Origin: Cavenderia fasciculata
Taxonomy: Eukaryota > Evosea > Eumycetozoa > Acytosteliales > Cavenderiaceae
Length of the DNA stretch: 64,000 nt
Assembly (NCBI RefSeq): GCF_000203815.1
Contig: NW_004457737.1
Coordinates: forward strand, 806,001 to 870,000
Reading direction: 5' to 3'
Both the position numbers and the translations under genes were made by a program. Below the pieces are notes generated by a model that saw only the letters and a list, made by a program, of their open reading frames with translations, did no database searches and was not told the origin of the DNA. Positions 1 through 11,700 of this stretch are shown here, piece after piece; the stretch's first letter is position 1; every line of letters starts with the position of its first letter.

Positions 1-722
1 TAAAGGTTGTTGCTGGAAACGTATCACTCATCGTTCAAGATGAAGCTATCATAGTTGACGAGTCATCTCAAAAAGTGATTGAATCTTTGGAAAGAGATGG
101 AAAGACAATTGTAGTGGTTGCCATTGGCGGAAAGATTAGTGGTATATTTGGTATGATTGACGAGGTCAAGGAAGAGTCTAGACTAGTCGTACAGGCACTC
201 ATGGCAAGAGGTCTCAAAGTTTGGATACTTAGTGGTGACAATTATCGTGCTGTTCAAAGAGTATCAAACTACCTCGGAGTACCCAATTTCATTGCATCGG
301 CAACACCTCAGAGCAAGTGCAAATATATCAGTCAAATCCAATCACTTGGTAGAAAGGTTGCGTTTGTAGGTGATGGTGTCAATGATGCCGTTGCATTGGT
401 TCAATCCAATGTGGGTATTGCTGTCTGCGAAGGTACCGATGTTGCCATTGAAGCAGCATCCATCGTTCTCATGAAGGATGATCTTCGTGGTGTCGTGACT
501 TCCATTGACCTCTCTCAAAGAATCCTCAAAACCATCAAATTGAATTTCCTCTGGGCTTTTCTCTACAATCTCGTTGGTATCCCCATCTCTTCTGGTATCC
601 TCTACCCATTCTTTCACGTATCCATCCCAGTGGCATTTGCGGGAATCTCAGAACTATTATCATCTCTTCCAGTAGTCTTATTTTCATTATTAATTAATTA
701 TTATACTCCACCTTTAATTTAA
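1..722 (+). CDS. Copper-type P-type ATPase, 3' end only
   Basis: The gene enters from the left edge; the reading frame is open from base 3, so the methionine at base 75 is internal. The visible 240 residues are the end of the P domain and the last membrane helices of a P1B heavy-metal ATPase, which uses ATP to move copper(I) across a membrane. Seen: the ILSGDN stretch, the hinge motif VGDGVNDAVAL, the family-typical GTDVAIEAASIVLM, and the paired C-terminal helices. Copper ATPases normally have GDGINDSPAL here; the D-A pair instead of S-P is a mild variation. The membrane part carries NLVGIPISSGILYP, the usual end of copper pumps. No C-terminal cytosolic tail follows. The metal-binding CPC motif lies outside the window, so copper is inferred from the family and not read directly. 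Confidence 0.9.
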   Translation, partial: KVVAGNVSLIVQDEAIIVDESSQKVIESLERDGKTIVVVAIGGKISGIFGMIDEVKEESRLVVQALMARGLKVWILSGDNYRAVQRVSNYLGVPNFIASATPQSKCKYISQIQSLGRKVAFVGDGVNDAVALVQSNVGIAVCEGTDVAIEAASIVLMKDDLRGVVTSIDLSQRILKTIKLNFLWAFLYNLVGIPISSGILYPFFHVSIPVAFAGISELLSSLPVVLFSLLINYYTPPLI

Positions 723-1682
723 TCCCCAACTTCAATTTAGTTTCTCTTCTATCTTTTAAAATACATGTTATGTTTGATCGATCACTATATATATAAAAAA
801 TAATAAAATATTAAAAATGTTTATCTTATGCCTCTCTTTCTCTCTCTAGCATACGGTTGTTATTATTTTGATATAACCATTCCAACATATTTACACCATA
901 TTGTCAATGTATGGAAGTTTGGTTGAATTGTTCAAAACTATAAAGTATATTTTTAAAATCATCAATCCTCTTCTTTCATCATAATATTATTTATTAAGTA
1001 GTAATAATAGTATTACTATCTGGTAGAAGTTGAGTCTTGGTATTTTGATTGCCAATCTTTTAAATAATTAAATATTTGTACACTAAATATTTAATTATTT
1101 TTGTGATCAAGTATTTATCGGTGGTACGACGACACTCTTTGTCTTGAATGTTATTTGATTGTTATGCGACCAGCCAAACAAAACTACATGTGGCAAAAAA
1201 AAAAGATAGTGCCTTTGACATTGATTCAAATCTTTCACAGTGGAGGTGGTTTATTAGGTGGAATTAGAGTAACATAATAATAAAAATAAATAAACAAAAA
1301 AATTATTATATTATCAATATAATTTTCCCAAAAGTTACATCTCCTTTTGTACATAATTAAATCGATCTTGCAATTTTTTTTTTCCTTTCCTTCGAAGTTT
1401 GTAGTACCCTCCTCCTACCTTTTGTTGAGAGATGTAACTTTTGGGAAATAAATAAATAATGAATTAAATAAATAATGAATTAAATAAATAATTATAATCC
1501 GGATACATATATTATATTATATTGAATTGAATTGATTTGTTGTTGGTAAAAAAAATATCTATCATTTATAATGCATAACCATTGTAAACAATAAAATAAT
1601 ATTATATTATTTTTGTTTGTTGATTGATTGATTAGATGAAGATAATAGTAGTAGCAGTGGTATAGAGAGAGATGTAATTAAT
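723..1682. other. Intergenic region with an inverted-repeat element
   Basis: A 960-base AT-rich stretch between convergent genes (the P-ATPase and the EGF-like gene). No gene is visible. It holds a CT microsatellite near 833-847, the 20-bp inverted repeat listed separately at 1324-1448, and directly after it an AT-rich tandem repeat built on taaataaataatgaat units (about 1449-1492). Confidence 0.6.
1324..1448. repeat. 125-bp element with perfect 20-bp inverted ends
   Basis: Bases 1324-1343 (tttcccaaaagttacatctc) are the exact reverse complement of 1429-1448. The 85-base middle contains a T tract of about ten bases and a C/T-rich stretch. The pairing stops sharply at both outer ends. This is the shape of a very short MITE-like non-autonomous DNA element or of a hairpin RNA gene. 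I see no clear target-site duplication, so neither reading is proven. Confidence 0.55.
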
Positions 1683-2535
1683 TTACAATAATAATGAAGC
1701 AATAATGACAAAGATGGTAGCCATGATAATGGATGGGTGTTGCATGATGGCACTACCAGTGTAGTCTGGAGCAGAGAACTTGGAGCAATCAGCTTCGCTG
1801 TAGGTTTGTTGACATGTGCAAGTATTGTTCTCAGTGTTGAAAACACCATTGTATGAACAAAAACCAGAAGCATCGAGATAGACAACGCTGGCATCGGTTG
1901 TTGATTGATAACATGTTACTCCATCCTTGTTCAACTAGATTAAAATAAGAAAATGTTTGTAAATAATCAAATGATACAATAATATATATATAATGTTTAA
2001 CATACAGGGTATTTGTTTAACCAAGTCTTGACAGTATCAATTGGACTGTTTTGGGCGCATTGATGAGTGTTGCAAATTTGAGTTTCAGTGCTGGCGCCTG
2101 TAACGGTGACCTTGATCTTACCATAGGCGACACTGTTGTCGTCTGGGTTACCCTTGCAACTCCATGGATTGTAATCAGGGGGTGGTTCGGCGGCGACAGC
2201 AAGGACTGATGCTGCAACCTTGCTCTCAGGATCAGGTGGATCAGGTTGAGAATTCTTGAAGCAAATGCCATAGGTTGTATAATCGTTACCTGTAACTTTA
2301 CAGGTTGTTGATGTTATTGGTGCAAGTGCTGCTACGTCGTAGTTATAATGTATGATAAAGTATCAAAGATCAAAGATTGTCGTTAATATGTGTGTCATTG
2401 TCATTTTTCTCTATCTTTGCACTATTAGATTATAATATCTATAATGTCGTTAAACAGTACATGCATGTACTACATACCATTGGTAAGGGCAGCAACAAGA
2501 CCTAGTAATAACAAGACACTTAATAAAATTCTCAT
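1683..2535 (-). CDS. Small secreted Cys-rich protein, EGF-like C-terminus, possible GPI anchor
   Basis: Three exons by my reading: 2535-2478, about 2334-2006, and 1934-1683. Exon 1 encodes a clear signal peptide starting MRILLSVLLLLGLVAAL and ends at a GTATGT donor; exon 2 also ends at GTATGT. The mature part has paired cysteines, a Pro-rich linker, and near the C-terminus an EGF-like run with cysteines in CSYNGVFNTENNTCTCQQTY followed by CSKF. The last 20 or so residues are hydrophobic after a small-residue stretch (IIMATIFVIIASLLL), as in GPI-anchored surface proteins. I recognise the architecture as dictyostelid cell-surface style but not a named gene. A role in adhesion or matrix contact is only a guess. 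Confidence 0.75.
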
Positions 2536-3298
2536 CTTATCTATCTTTTCTTATCTCTGTGTGTGTGTATATAATAAAAGGGTTCATTAAACACAATGAT
2601 AATTAAAGTAAGTAGTGTCCCCAGAGAGACACAGTAGGACAATGCTCACTCACTCCTGACACCTCTCTAACCACCTCAATTATCATAATGAAAAATCCGC
2701 ATGGCGACAACGTTTTTTCGGAAGGCTATCACCAAAACATAGATATCTATGGGCTAATGTAACTGTGTGGATTGATAATTTATCTGAATAAATCATTGGA
2801 TCGATCTAATTCCCCCCTTATCCTCATTCCACTCATCTTGAGAGAGATATTGTTGTTGTTTATTTGTATTTCTTATAACAAAAGAAAGATGTGCCATAAA
2901 CCAATGAAGTTATTCAAGATATCTTGCAATGCGCTGTTGTTGTATAGTATTATTAATTATTTGACCTGTACTTGTATTAATGAGAGTTAATAATAATAAT
3001 AAATAATATCTATCTTTATAATTCAAACATGTAAAGATCTCGAAAAAAATTAAAATAATAATAATAATAATTATAAAAATAGTTTTTGAAGAGAATTGGG
3101 GTCTCTTTGAGATCAAGCATCGATTTTTTGTGTTTGAATTGTGTGTGTTGAAGATATCTTCTTTTAAAAGTGTAATTAGCGGCATTCAACTTCCAAGTTA
3201 AGACGAGAGTATAGTTTTTTAGCGACACGACGATTATCGATTGTTATCTATCGACAGAGAGAGAAAGAGATATAATATATATATATATATATTAAGAG
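2536..3298. other. Divergent promoter region with hairpin-forming segment
   Basis: A 763-base region between the EGF-like gene (minus) and the CEPT gene (plus), so it should carry both promoters. A GC-richer segment at 2596-2686 is bounded by a perfect 9-bp inverted repeat (atgataatt / aattatcat). A TA microsatellite (about 3272-3292) sits immediately before the CEPT start codon. No additional gene is supported. Confidence 0.5.
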
Positions 3299-4775
3299 AT
3301 GCCATATATTACTACGGGAGGAGCAAAGAACCTACCTTTATACAAGGGAGGTACAACAATCGATAATTCTATCATGTACTCTTATGTCATTTCACCTGCT
3401 TGTAATGTTATAGTAGAGATTTTCCCTAAAAGCTTTCAGTATGTAATATATAGATAATATATCTATACATAATCGTTAGATACACAATACTAACCTATGT
3501 TTCTACTTAACAGCCCTAATCTAGTATGGAATCCACTAAAGAAGAAGAAGAAGAAGAAGAAAACAAGTCACATGATATTCATTAACTCTCATTATCTATC
3601 CTATCTCCTTTTAGATCACAGCAACAGGATTTGTTTGTAATTTTGTAGCATTGTATTTAGTTTCAACATTAATTGGATCGGTGGTTGATAGCAAGGATGG
3701 ACCACTCGACGATTCAAACTATCGTTGGGTTCACTTTGCAGCCGCCTTTTTAATTTGGTTTTATATGATGATGGATAATATCGATGGTAAACAAGCCAGA
3801 AGAACTAAAACTTCATCTCCACTTGGTGAATTATTCGATCATGGTTGTGATTCATTCACTGTTGGTGTAATGTATCACCAAAAAATTTAAAAATAATAAT
3901 AATAATAATTATAATTTATTAATAATTTCTATTTCTATTTATTATAGTTGGCAACATCGGTAGTTGGATTATCAGTTGGATTAACATTATGGGAAATATT
4001 TTTTGTATTTATTCTATCTACCATTCCATTCTATTTGGCACATTGGGAGGAATATTTTACACACCATTTAATCTTGGGAATGTTGAATGGACCAACCGAA
4101 GCTGAATGTGCTATTATTCTATTCTGTTGTTTGACTGGTATCTATGGTCAACAACTATGGTACACTCAAATCGATATTCTCGGACATGGCATTCGTCTCA
4201 AAGAGATTATGTTTATCATCATGTCTGTCACCTCAATCTCCACCTCTCTCCAAAGTATTTATTCGGGATGTCGTAAAGCTGTTGCCATGAAGATTCCACT
4301 CCTCAGAGCATTCTCTCAATTACTACCATTCACTCTTTTCCTCGTACTCGAATTCATCTGGGTCTACATTTCACCTCAACTCTATCTTGAATATCCAATT
4401 GTTTTCATTTTAGCTTCTACTTTTATTTTCTCTTATTTAAATGTAAATATCAAAATTAATGATTAATTATTATCCAAAAAATTATTAACCTTTGAATTTC
4501 TTTTTCTTTTTTAGTGCCGTTGTATTGTACAAAGAATATGTTCAGAAGATTTTAGAATGTTTTATAAACCATTGATTTTCTTGATTACGGCAGTATTCAA
4601 TTCGGTACTTATCAAATACGCCGGAATTGTTATTGTATCAGAAGAATATGCACTCTTTGGATTATTTGGAATCAGTCTTGTATTCATGGTTCATTTTACT
4701 TATACTATCATCCAAGAGATGTGTAGTATATTAAAAATTCGTGCTTTTACTGTACCAAAAGAAAAACAAGTTTAA
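3299..4775 (+). CDS. Cholinephosphotransferase / ethanolaminephosphotransferase (CEPT family)
   Basis: Five exons: 3299-3438, 3514-3523, 3615-3866, 3948-4442, 4515-4775; all phases join, giving 385 residues, the usual family length. The enzyme joins CDP-choline or CDP-ethanolamine to diacylglycerol in the ER or Golgi membrane, the last step of the Kennedy pathway. The CDP-alcohol phosphatidyltransferase signature is complete: DNIDGKQAR, then G at the ninth residue on and the two aspartates of ELFDHGCD. The N-terminus ([20 protein letters not shown]) also fits the family. Around ten hydrophobic segments follow. Exon 2 is only 10 bases and supplies the conserved HPNL; without it the frame does not close. 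Choline versus ethanolamine preference cannot be read. Confidence 0.93.
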
Positions 4776-4883
4776 ACCAAAAATCAAAAATAATAGATAA
4801 TAATAAATCATTATTATTTATTTTACCTCTACTACATTGTTTTTTATAAATTATTACTTTCTTTCTTTCTTTTATTTATTTAT

Positions 4884-7168
4884 TTATTTAAATTCAATTA
4901 AAATTTCATCAACAGCAACATTGGTACCAGCCTTTGCCTTGATTGATTTAATTTCACAGTCACGTGGAGCACGGAGAACGTTTTGCATCTTCATGGCCTC
5001 GATGATACAGAGTTCTTGACCAATGACGACCTTGTCACCTTCCTTGACGGCGACCGAGAGGATAGCACCTGGCATTGGCGAGAGAAGAGCGTTGGAGTTA
5101 TCAATGTGGAGCTTCTCTGGCATGAATTTAAAGAGACGATCTTCTTCTGGGGTACGGACGGAAACGTCGATCTTGGAGCCGTGGAATTGGAGGGTGTAAG
5201 AGTGTGTGCCACGGTTGTGCAATTGGAATCTGAGGACAGATCCACCGATGGTGAGACGGAGCATTTCTTGGGTGTCTTCGTCGATGGAACCTTCGACACG
5301 CTTGATGACGACTTCTTCTTCCTCGTCGACAAACTCGACGGTGAATTGGGCATCCTTGACCATTTGGAAACGGACGAGGTGACGGACATTGTCAATGACG
5401 ACGACGTTGAACTCGTCGGGCTCGACTGGGGAGGAACGGGCTTGGTTGGCATTGTTGGTGAGTGACTTGTGTTGGTCGGCGTATCTGAGGATAGCACCGG
5501 CGATGGCGAGTTGCTCGATTTGCTTGGGGGCAAACTTGTAGCCTTGGAAACCTTCTGGGTACTCTTCGGGAATGAATTTGGTGGAGATGTCGCCGCTCAA
5601 AAACTTGGCATTCTCCATGACGTCACGCAAAAAGGGGACGTTGTGGTTGACACCCTTGATGTAGTAGTCGTCGAGTGCACGCTTCATGCGGACGATGGCA
5701 GTCTTTCTAGTGTCGGCGTATGTGATGAGCTTGGAGATGAGTGGATCGTAGTAGGTCGAGATCTCGCCACCTTCGTAGATACCACCGTCGATACGGACGC
5801 CTGGGCCTTCAGGACGGATGTATTTCTTGATGCGGCCAATCGATGGCAAAAAGTTGCGGTATGGGTCCTCGGCATAGACACGTGACTCGATGGCCCACCC
5901 CTTGATCTTGAGGTCCTTTTGGGCGATCTTGAGACGCTCGCCATAGGCAATGCGGATCATGTGTGCGACGAGATCCTGACCGGTGATCTCTTCGGTGATG
6001 GGATGCTCGACTTGGAGACGGGTGTTCATTTCCAAAAAGTAAAAGTTCTTCTTCTCGTCGACGAGGAACTCGACGGTACCGGCCGACTTGTAGCCGACGG
6101 CCTTGCAGAGAGCGACGGCTTGCTTGCCCATAGCCGTACGTGTCTCGTCGTCGAGGAAGGGTGAGGGGGCCTCTTCTACGACCTTTTGGTTACGACGTTG
6201 GATCGAACACTCACGCTCGGGAAAGTAAAGGGCAGTCTCGCCATCCGACAAGACTTGGATCTCGATATGTCTTCCACGGTCAATGTACTTTTCAATGAGC
6301 ATACGGTCGTCGCCAAACGACGACTTGGCCTCTTGCTTGGAGAGACGGTAGCCAATCTTGACGTCTTCGTCGTTCCAAGCAATACGCATACCCTTGCCAC
6401 CACCACCGGCCGAGGCCTTGACCATCACAGGGTAGCCAATCTCGTTGGCAATCTTGATGACTTGCTCGATGCCGTCAACCTCGCCGATAAAACCGGGAAT
6501 GACGCTGACGCCAGCAGCCTTGGCGATCTTCTTGGACTCGATCTTGTCGCCGAGTGCATGCATGGCGTACGAGTTGGGACCGATAAAGGTGACACCAATC
6601 TTTTCGAGTTCCTTTACAAATCTGCTATTCTCAGAGAGGAAACCGTAACCTGGGTGAACTGCTTGTGCACCGGTCGACTTGATTGCCTCCAAAATATTAT
6701 CAATGTTTAAGTAACTTTGCGATGTGGGTGCTGGACCGACGCATACAGCTTCGTCGGCTTCCAACACATGACGAGCATGCTTATCAGCATCAGAGTGAAT
6801 AGCTACTGTCTTGATACCCATCTCCTTACATGTCTTGAATACTCGACATGCAATCTCTCCTCTATTTGCTACTAAAATCTTTTCAAACATCTAAATATCA
6901 AACAAATTAAGTAAATATTTGATTAGTATATTATATATTATATATTATATATGTATATCTATTATCAATCTGTCTCATGTCTCTATATCTATTTCTATCT
7001 AGATCTTTCACTCTCTCTCACTCTCTTTGTCTCTGTCCGACAACAACAACAAAGTTTGTGTCTTTCTTTACTTACAAAGTTTGGAGTAGTTGAATGGAAA
7101 GCATTTCTTTGGATATAGTTGGTAGTAGTCTTACTACCATTGAACAATGAAGTGACCAATCTATTCAT
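4884..7168 (-). CDS. pccA: Propionyl-CoA carboxylase alpha subunit, mitochondrial
   Basis: Two exons, 7168-7076 and 6890-4884, 699 residues. Exon 1 encodes a 31-residue basic, Ser/Thr-rich mitochondrial targeting peptide (MNRLVTSLFNGSKTTTNYIQ) and ends at GTAAGT; starting only at the exon 2 methionine would lose it. The biotin carboxylase domain starts FEKILVANRGEIACR, with the ATP-grasp glycine loop KASAGGGGKGMRIAW and the catalytic EMNTRLQVEHPITE. A PCC-specific linker follows, then a C-terminal biotinyl domain with the lysine in EAMKMQN at about residue 665. With the beta subunit it carboxylates propionyl-CoA to methylmalonyl-CoA in odd-chain fat and branched amino acid breakdown. 3-methylcrotonyl-CoA carboxylase alpha is the nearest alternative; the linker fits PCC better. 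It shares a 224-base divergent promoter with UBA5. Confidence 0.93.
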
Positions 7169-7392
7169 TCTGTTCTTTCTTTCTCTTTTACAAGTAAAAT
7201 AGATTGATTGATTGATTGATTAAAATGCTCTAAATTTCACTCATCAACATCATGATCGTCGAACAGACCTTTTAAAAAAAAATTATTTTTTTAAAATCTT
7301 TTTTTTATTGTGTGTGATGACTTTAAAAGTCATTAATTAAAGTTTGTAGTATTTCTTGTGCAAAGAGAGATATATAGAAGAAGAAAGAAAGA

Positions 7393-8621
7393 ATGAGTGA
7401 ACAACAACAACCAAAATATTATAGAGATAAAATACAAAGTATGAGTTCAGAGGTCGTAGACTCTAATCCATACAGTCGATTAATGGCATTAAAGAAAATG
7501 GGTATTGTCAACAACTATGAGGTATGAGCCAAAGAGGGATGGTCAGTGTGACAAACAACTAAAAGTAGACCTACTCTCTCTTCTCATCGTAAATATATTA
7601 GGATATTAGAACTAAAAGTGTTATTATAGTTGGATTGGGAGGTATTGGTAGTGTTGCAGCTGAGATGTTGACAAGATGTGGAGTTGGTAAACTATTGTTG
7701 TTTGACTATGATACCGTTGAAATAGCCAATATGAATCGTCTCTTTTTTAGACCCGAGCAAGCTGGCTTGAAAAAGACAGTGGCTGCCATGGAGACACTTA
7801 AAGCGATTAACCCAGACGTTGAGTTTGAGACACACAATGGCAACATTACAACAGTCGACTGCTTTGATCTGTTTTTAGATCGTATCAAGAACGGTGGTGT
7901 CGGTGGTATTGGTGGACCCGTCTCACTTGTGTTGGGCTGCGTAGACAACTTTGAGGCACGTGTAGCGATCAATCAGGCGTGTCTAGAGCTCGGCCATGCG
8001 TGGATGGAGAGTGGTGTGTCGGAGAGTGCCGTCTCGGGACACATACAATATATCGTGCCTGGCCAGACTGCCTGCTTCCAATGCGTTCCACCATTGATTG
8101 TTGCAAGTGGTATAGACGAGCGAACGTTAAAGAGAGAGGGTGTATGTGCAGCATCGCTTCCTACCACCATGGGTATTGTAGCAGGTATCCTCGTACAAAA
8201 TGCACTCAAACAACTACTGTCGTTTGGTGAAGTGTCCAACCTACTCGGATACAATGCTCTAAGCGACTACTTTCCAAAGGAAACAATCAAACCCAATCCA
8301 GAATGTACCAACTCGTATTGTATCAAACATCAATTGGCATATAAACAATATTTAATCGATCATCCTCCAACACCTCCCTCCCTAGATCAACAAGACGTTA
8401 CTCCTCCTCCATCTACAGATAATGAATGGGGAATTGAATTGATTCCAGATGACTTGGATACCACTCAACAACCACAACAACAAAGTATTGGAAAAGGAAT
8501 AGAGTTTGCATATGATACAACACCAACAATCAATTTAAAAGAAGATGATAAAGTTCAAGTTTCAGAATCAACCAATTTACAAGATTTAATGTCAAAGTTG
8601 AAATCAATGAATAAAAAGTAA
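7393..8621 (+). CDS. uba5: UBA5, E1-like activating enzyme for UFM1
   Basis: Two exons, 7393-7521 and 7602-8621, 382 residues, close to human UBA5. It adenylates UFM1 and passes it to the E2 UFC1, feeding UFMylation at the ER and ribosome. Seen: the nucleotide loop [14 protein letters not shown], the [10 protein letters not shown] segment, a zinc site with CFQC and a later Cys pair (NSYC), and the catalytic cysteine in [14 protein letters not shown] at about residue 225. The C-terminal tail keeps both partner motifs known from human UBA5: the UFM1/GABARAP-binding EWGIELI and the UFC1-binding [11 protein letters not shown] at the very end. These small motifs make the call specific and exclude SAE, MOCS3 and ATG7. 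Confidence 0.96.
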
Positions 8622-8740
8622 CTAACTAATACATAATAATAATAATAATAATCATAATGATGGAGATATAAATAATGGATAACTTTATCGATCAAAGCTA
8701 GTTAAATCCATTTATTTTATTAATTTATTTAATATTGGGT

Positions 8741-11700
8741 TTAACGGTGTCTACCAACTTGCAAAGACGGCATTAAAATCTTTAATGGAATATCAGATAG
8801 TGATAATCCCAAATCAGATGGTGCAATTGGTTTCTTTTCGAGTACTCCTATATCATTTCCATTTCCACTGGAACAGTGGTTATTGCTAATACTTGGAGAT
8901 ATAGGTAAATGAATTTCATCGGCTCCTTGAGCATTATGGTTGAATGGTTGTTGTTTGAGATATTCTTCCATGTGTTGATGTAGCTTTGGTGATTGTTGTT
9001 TGTTCTTGTCACTTTGTCCAAACTTCATAGTCTTGCTCTTGATATTATCAAATAATTTATGGAGTGTTGATTTTGATTTCTTGTGCTTTTTGTAAGATGC
9101 ACTACCAGAAGCTTCTTCGGAAACAACAGGTGGTGATGATGAAGATGGCTTAATATCAGGTGAAATCTTCTTTTCCATCATCATCATCATCTCCGAATTC
9201 TTTTTAACAGACATCTCATCTTTAATCATTTCCCTAAAGATATTGGGTGTTTTTTGAACGGGTGGTGATATCTTGACTGGTGTGGCAGAGATGGATTGTG
9301 TAATAGTTGGAGGAGTAGAAGTGGAATTTCTTGGTGTCGATGTTGCAGTAGTCAAAGTTGAGCTTGATGATGGTGAATGATATGAAGATGAAGGTGTTGA
9401 CACAGCAACAAGGTGTGGTATACTACTAGTAGGTGAAGATGAAGATGATAAAGGTTCCTTCTTTTCAGGTAATGTAGGAGTTGGTTTTAATGTAACACCA
9501 AATGATGGACTATCTTCAGCGATTGATTTAGTATCTTGAGTTGCCTCTACCACTGGTACTGGTACTGGAACTGGAACTGGTACTGCTGCTTCAACCTTCA
9601 TTTCAACATTGACTGGTTCAGGTTGTTTAATAGTAGTACTATTTTCAACAACCGATGATGGTTCCTTTTCCTTTTCATCAATGATTGGTTTTACTTGATC
9701 AACCTTTTTTGTAACACTATTAATGTCCTTGGGTTTGGCAGAGGTAGTCGTAGAAGTGTTATTGTTGGATTGATTCTTTGGAGTGACATGTCTAATAGGT
9801 TGTTTGTTGGATAATAATCTATTATTATTAATAGTTCTAAGTGAAGGTGATGCAAGGTATTTCTTGATAAATGGTTTTCTATTGAATGTTCCCATTCTTT
9901 TTGATCCATTATACTGTTGTTTGCTTCCATTTTCAAATAATTTTTGTTTGATTTCATCAAGTGCTGTTTTGGGTCTGGCATTGTATGCTTTTCTTTCACC
10001 TTGAATAAATGGATTGTTGTCAATGGGTGAAAAGACAGTTGACTTTAGATGATTTGGTTTCATATTGTTGGTATAGAATCTAGACATGCTACCATTACTT
10101 TGTGAACGTGATTGTGATAACATTGATTTCGATGAAGATGATATTTTTGGTTTTAAATAGGTTTTGGCATTTGTTGTTGTTGTTGTTGTCGATGTTGCCA
10201 ATGGTTTCAAATTACCACCCATCTTATTTGCAGTACCAACACTACCATTACTCTTATTAGCACCAACATTACCATTAATCTTAGGATTATTATTAATCTT
10301 ATTGGCAATAATATTATGATTAATCTTGTTCAAATTGGTACCATTTGGTTTTAGTTGTACCAACTTATTATTATTCATATTATTGACCTTTGTTGAATTA
10401 ATATTAATATTTGGTTTACCAACAACATTTCCATTGGAATTCTTTTGAGTTGTAATTGTTGGAATAGTAGTTTTCTTGAGTTGATGATGACGATTGCTAC
10501 CATTCTTATTACCATTCTTATTACTATTATTATTGTTCATTGCTGCCTTGTTAATATTCTCAAATTTAGACTTGAGGTCTTTTGTTGGGGATTTGAGAGT
10601 TGTAGAATTCTTCAAAGCATTGCTACTAGTTCTAAGAGTGTTTTTGAAATTATTATCTCCAAGTTTTTTGTTGTCAGACTTTAATAAATTATTTAAATTG
10701 GCTGATCGTAATGATGATTTAGTTGGTAAATTATTATTATTATTATTATTATTATTATTTCTGTTGCCCGGACTTCTCAATTTACCATTATTACCATTAC
10801 TATTATTGTTATTATTATTATTTCCAATTCTATTATTATTATTTTTAAGAGCTACTAATCTATTATTATCAGTCTTGTTGTTGTTGTTGTTGTTATCACC
10901 AAATGGTTGTTGTTTAGTGCCAAATTCCTTTTTGGTAAAGTTGGGAGAAGAAGAGTTGTCATATTTCTTATTACCATCACCTCTTGGGAATTCAGTTGCC
11001 ATTTGTTGTTTAGTGATATCACTTTGATCCTTTTCTTTATCCTTGGTGTCAAGACCCATCGTATTATTATTATCCTTGTTGTGATTGTTCTTCTTCTTTG
11101 AAAAGAATGATAGGAACCCATTCTTTTTAGTGTCTTGGTTGTCATCACCACCATCCTTTTCCTTGTAGTTGTCCTTTTCCTTGGCTTGTTCAGATGAGCA
11201 GTCACTATTGCTAGGACCATTCTTGTTGGGTTGAGCAACGCTCTTGTTCTTGGTTTGATATGAATCCTTCTTTGACTTGCCTTGTTTCATCTCTAATTCA
11301 CGTAGATTGTCTTTATGAGCCTTGTTAAAATTGGTGATAAAACTATTCATCAGTGAAAAGAATTCATCGGGTGTTTGGTTCTCTTCGACAAAGTATTTCA
11401 TTGATGAGTTGAAAATGTCTTCCACCTGTTTGACATAGATTGCCAGACACTCAATTTGAGGTGTTCTAGAAGCGATAAACGATTTCATCTTGGTGACAAA
11501 ACTATCGTTACCATATGCCTTGCTTTGCATCTCTACTTCCTTTTGGAGATTGGCAATACCATCCTGTAGGAATGTGATCTGGGCCACCATCTCTTTCCAC
11601 TGGCATCGAGATGCTGCCTCCAACGATGGGAATGTCTCTGGTGTAATCAAATAATCTGGATACCTATTCCATACAATTTGTGCAATATGATGTAATAATG

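Noticed and set aside
4983-6710. Long plus-strand open frames antisense to the propionyl-CoA carboxylase gene
   Set aside because: The sense frame is a complete conserved enzyme; the antisense frames come from its C/G-ending codons.
9541-9590. Possible special meaning of the Val-Pro repeat in the formin tail
   Set aside because: A short simple repeat of the kind common in dictyostelid proteins; no motif.
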